In this document: positions 13,055-13,452 of the stretch, piece after piece
Layout: each line of letters begins with the position of its first letter
Position numbering within the stretch: the first letter of the stretch is position 1
NCBI GenBank assembly: GCA_023451375.1
Contig: JAEXZS010000041.1
Span: 1-13,452 of the forward strand
Reading direction: 5' to 3'
DNA: 13,452 nt
DNA from: Pseudomonadota bacterium
GTDB taxonomy: Bacteria; Pseudomonadota; Alphaproteobacteria; Caulobacterales; Caulobacteraceae
Program-made: the position numbers and the translations under genes
Notes under the pieces: generated by a model
What the model saw: only the letters and a program-made list of their open reading frames with translations
Database searches by the model: none
What the model was told of the DNA's origin: nothing

Positions 13055-13452
13055 GGCAGCTCGTCGGCCTCGGTCTGGGGCAGGGCGCGGACCTTGCCGT
13101 TGGCGCCGCGCAGCAGGGTCGGCGGGCCGTCGGGCTGGGCCAGGTCGGTGGAGTTCGGCGTCTGGGCCAGCTGCACCGGCAGGGCGTCCAGATAGACGGT
13201 GGCCGGCCGCGCGATGGCGTCGGGCTCATGCCCCGCCTGACGATGGACCGAATAATACCGGGCCGAGGAGGCGGTCCCGGCCTGGGGCGCAGCGGCGACC
13301 GATCCGTCCGGGCGCTGCAGGCGGAAGATGGGCGCGTCTCGCCGGGGGGCCATGGGGTCGGCGGGGGTCTCGGCCGGCTGCGGCGCGGGAGCCGGAGCGG
13401 TCGGCTGGGGCGCGGCCTCGACGATCTGCGCGGGCTGGGAAATGGGCCGGGG
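13051..13452 (-). CDS. Pro/Ala/Gln-rich protein of unknown function, 5' part missing
   Basis: The frame is open from the window edge to the TGA at 13053-13051, so the N-terminus lies outside. The first visible 30-35 residues are a low-complexity Pro/Ala/Gln linker (…EAAPQPTAPAPAPQPAE…). A C-terminal region of about 100 residues follows with RYYSVHRQAGHEPDAI, VYLDALPVQLAQ and PTLLRGANGKVRALP. Such a linker often separates a membrane or export segment from a folded part, but that segment would be beyond the edge. I recognise no domain. An internal ATG at 13353 exists, but the open, compositionally continuous frame upstream makes it an unlikely start. It is coupled to the DUF2336 copy B gene by an ATGA overlap, so the two probably work together. 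Confidence 0.75.
   Translation of the reverse strand, partial: PRPISQPAQIVEAAPQPTAPAPAPQPAETPADPMAPRRDAPIFRLQRPDGSVAAAPQAGTASSARYYSVHRQAGHEPDAIARPATVYLDALPVQLAQTPNSTDLAQPDGPPTLLRGANGKVRALPQTEADELP

Overview
The window looks like a chromosomal segment of a Caulobacterales alphaproteobacterium. The DNA is GC-rich. It encodes a near-canonical CtrA whose C-terminus ends in AAA, a FliI-FliJ pair, a Ros/MucR regulator and two DUF2336 proteins, and it carries CtrA-type TTAA boxes and GANTC (CcrM methylation) sites in the ctrA promoter. Brevundimonas or a close relative is my best guess; that is inference, as no rRNA or other taxonomic marker is present.

Layout. (1) 1-720, minus strand: a two-gene unit with a 4-base ATGA overlap, made of a DnaA-domain-IV-like helix-turn-helix protein followed by a DUF6456 protein cut by the window edge. 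(2) 721-1079: a 359-bp divergent control region with a palindrome, four GANTC sites within 42 bp and several CtrA-type boxes. (3) 1080-2032, plus: ctrA, a strong terminator, and a tiny acidic 'TFPASDPP' protein. (4) 2087-4948, minus: fliI and fliJ, then 45 bp further a GH10 xylanase whose Shine-Dalgarno sits inside a hairpin. (5) 5151-6626, plus: a soluble PAS-containing chemoreceptor ending in a CheR/CheB-type pentapeptide. (6) 6679-9272: an RhtA-like amino-acid exporter divergent from an Lrp/AsnC regulator, with a perfect 11-bp inverted repeat between them, then cysteine synthase. (7) 9343-9998: a VapBC toxin-antitoxin pair. (8) 10022-13452: a DUF2336 gene, mucR, and on the opposite strand a second DUF2336 gene that overlaps the end of a Pro/Ala-rich protein running off the window.

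How the parts connect. Much of the window belongs to the Caulobacter-type cell-cycle and motility circuit. CtrA is the master response regulator. FliI/FliJ are early flagellar genes with CtrA-type boxes upstream. The chemoreceptor serves the motile cell. MucR proteins are known in Caulobacter to act with CtrA and SciP in G1/S control. The amino-acid module (exporter, Lrp regulator, CysK) and vapBC are metabolic or accessory passengers.

No CRISPR array, transposase, integrase, tRNA, rRNA or phage gene is visible. The candidates most worth following for undescribed biology are the split DnaA-like/DUF6456 pair facing ctrA, the DUF2336-mucR-DUF2336 cluster, the hairpin-gated xylanase behind fliIJ, and the dense GANTC/CtrA-box promoter of ctrA.
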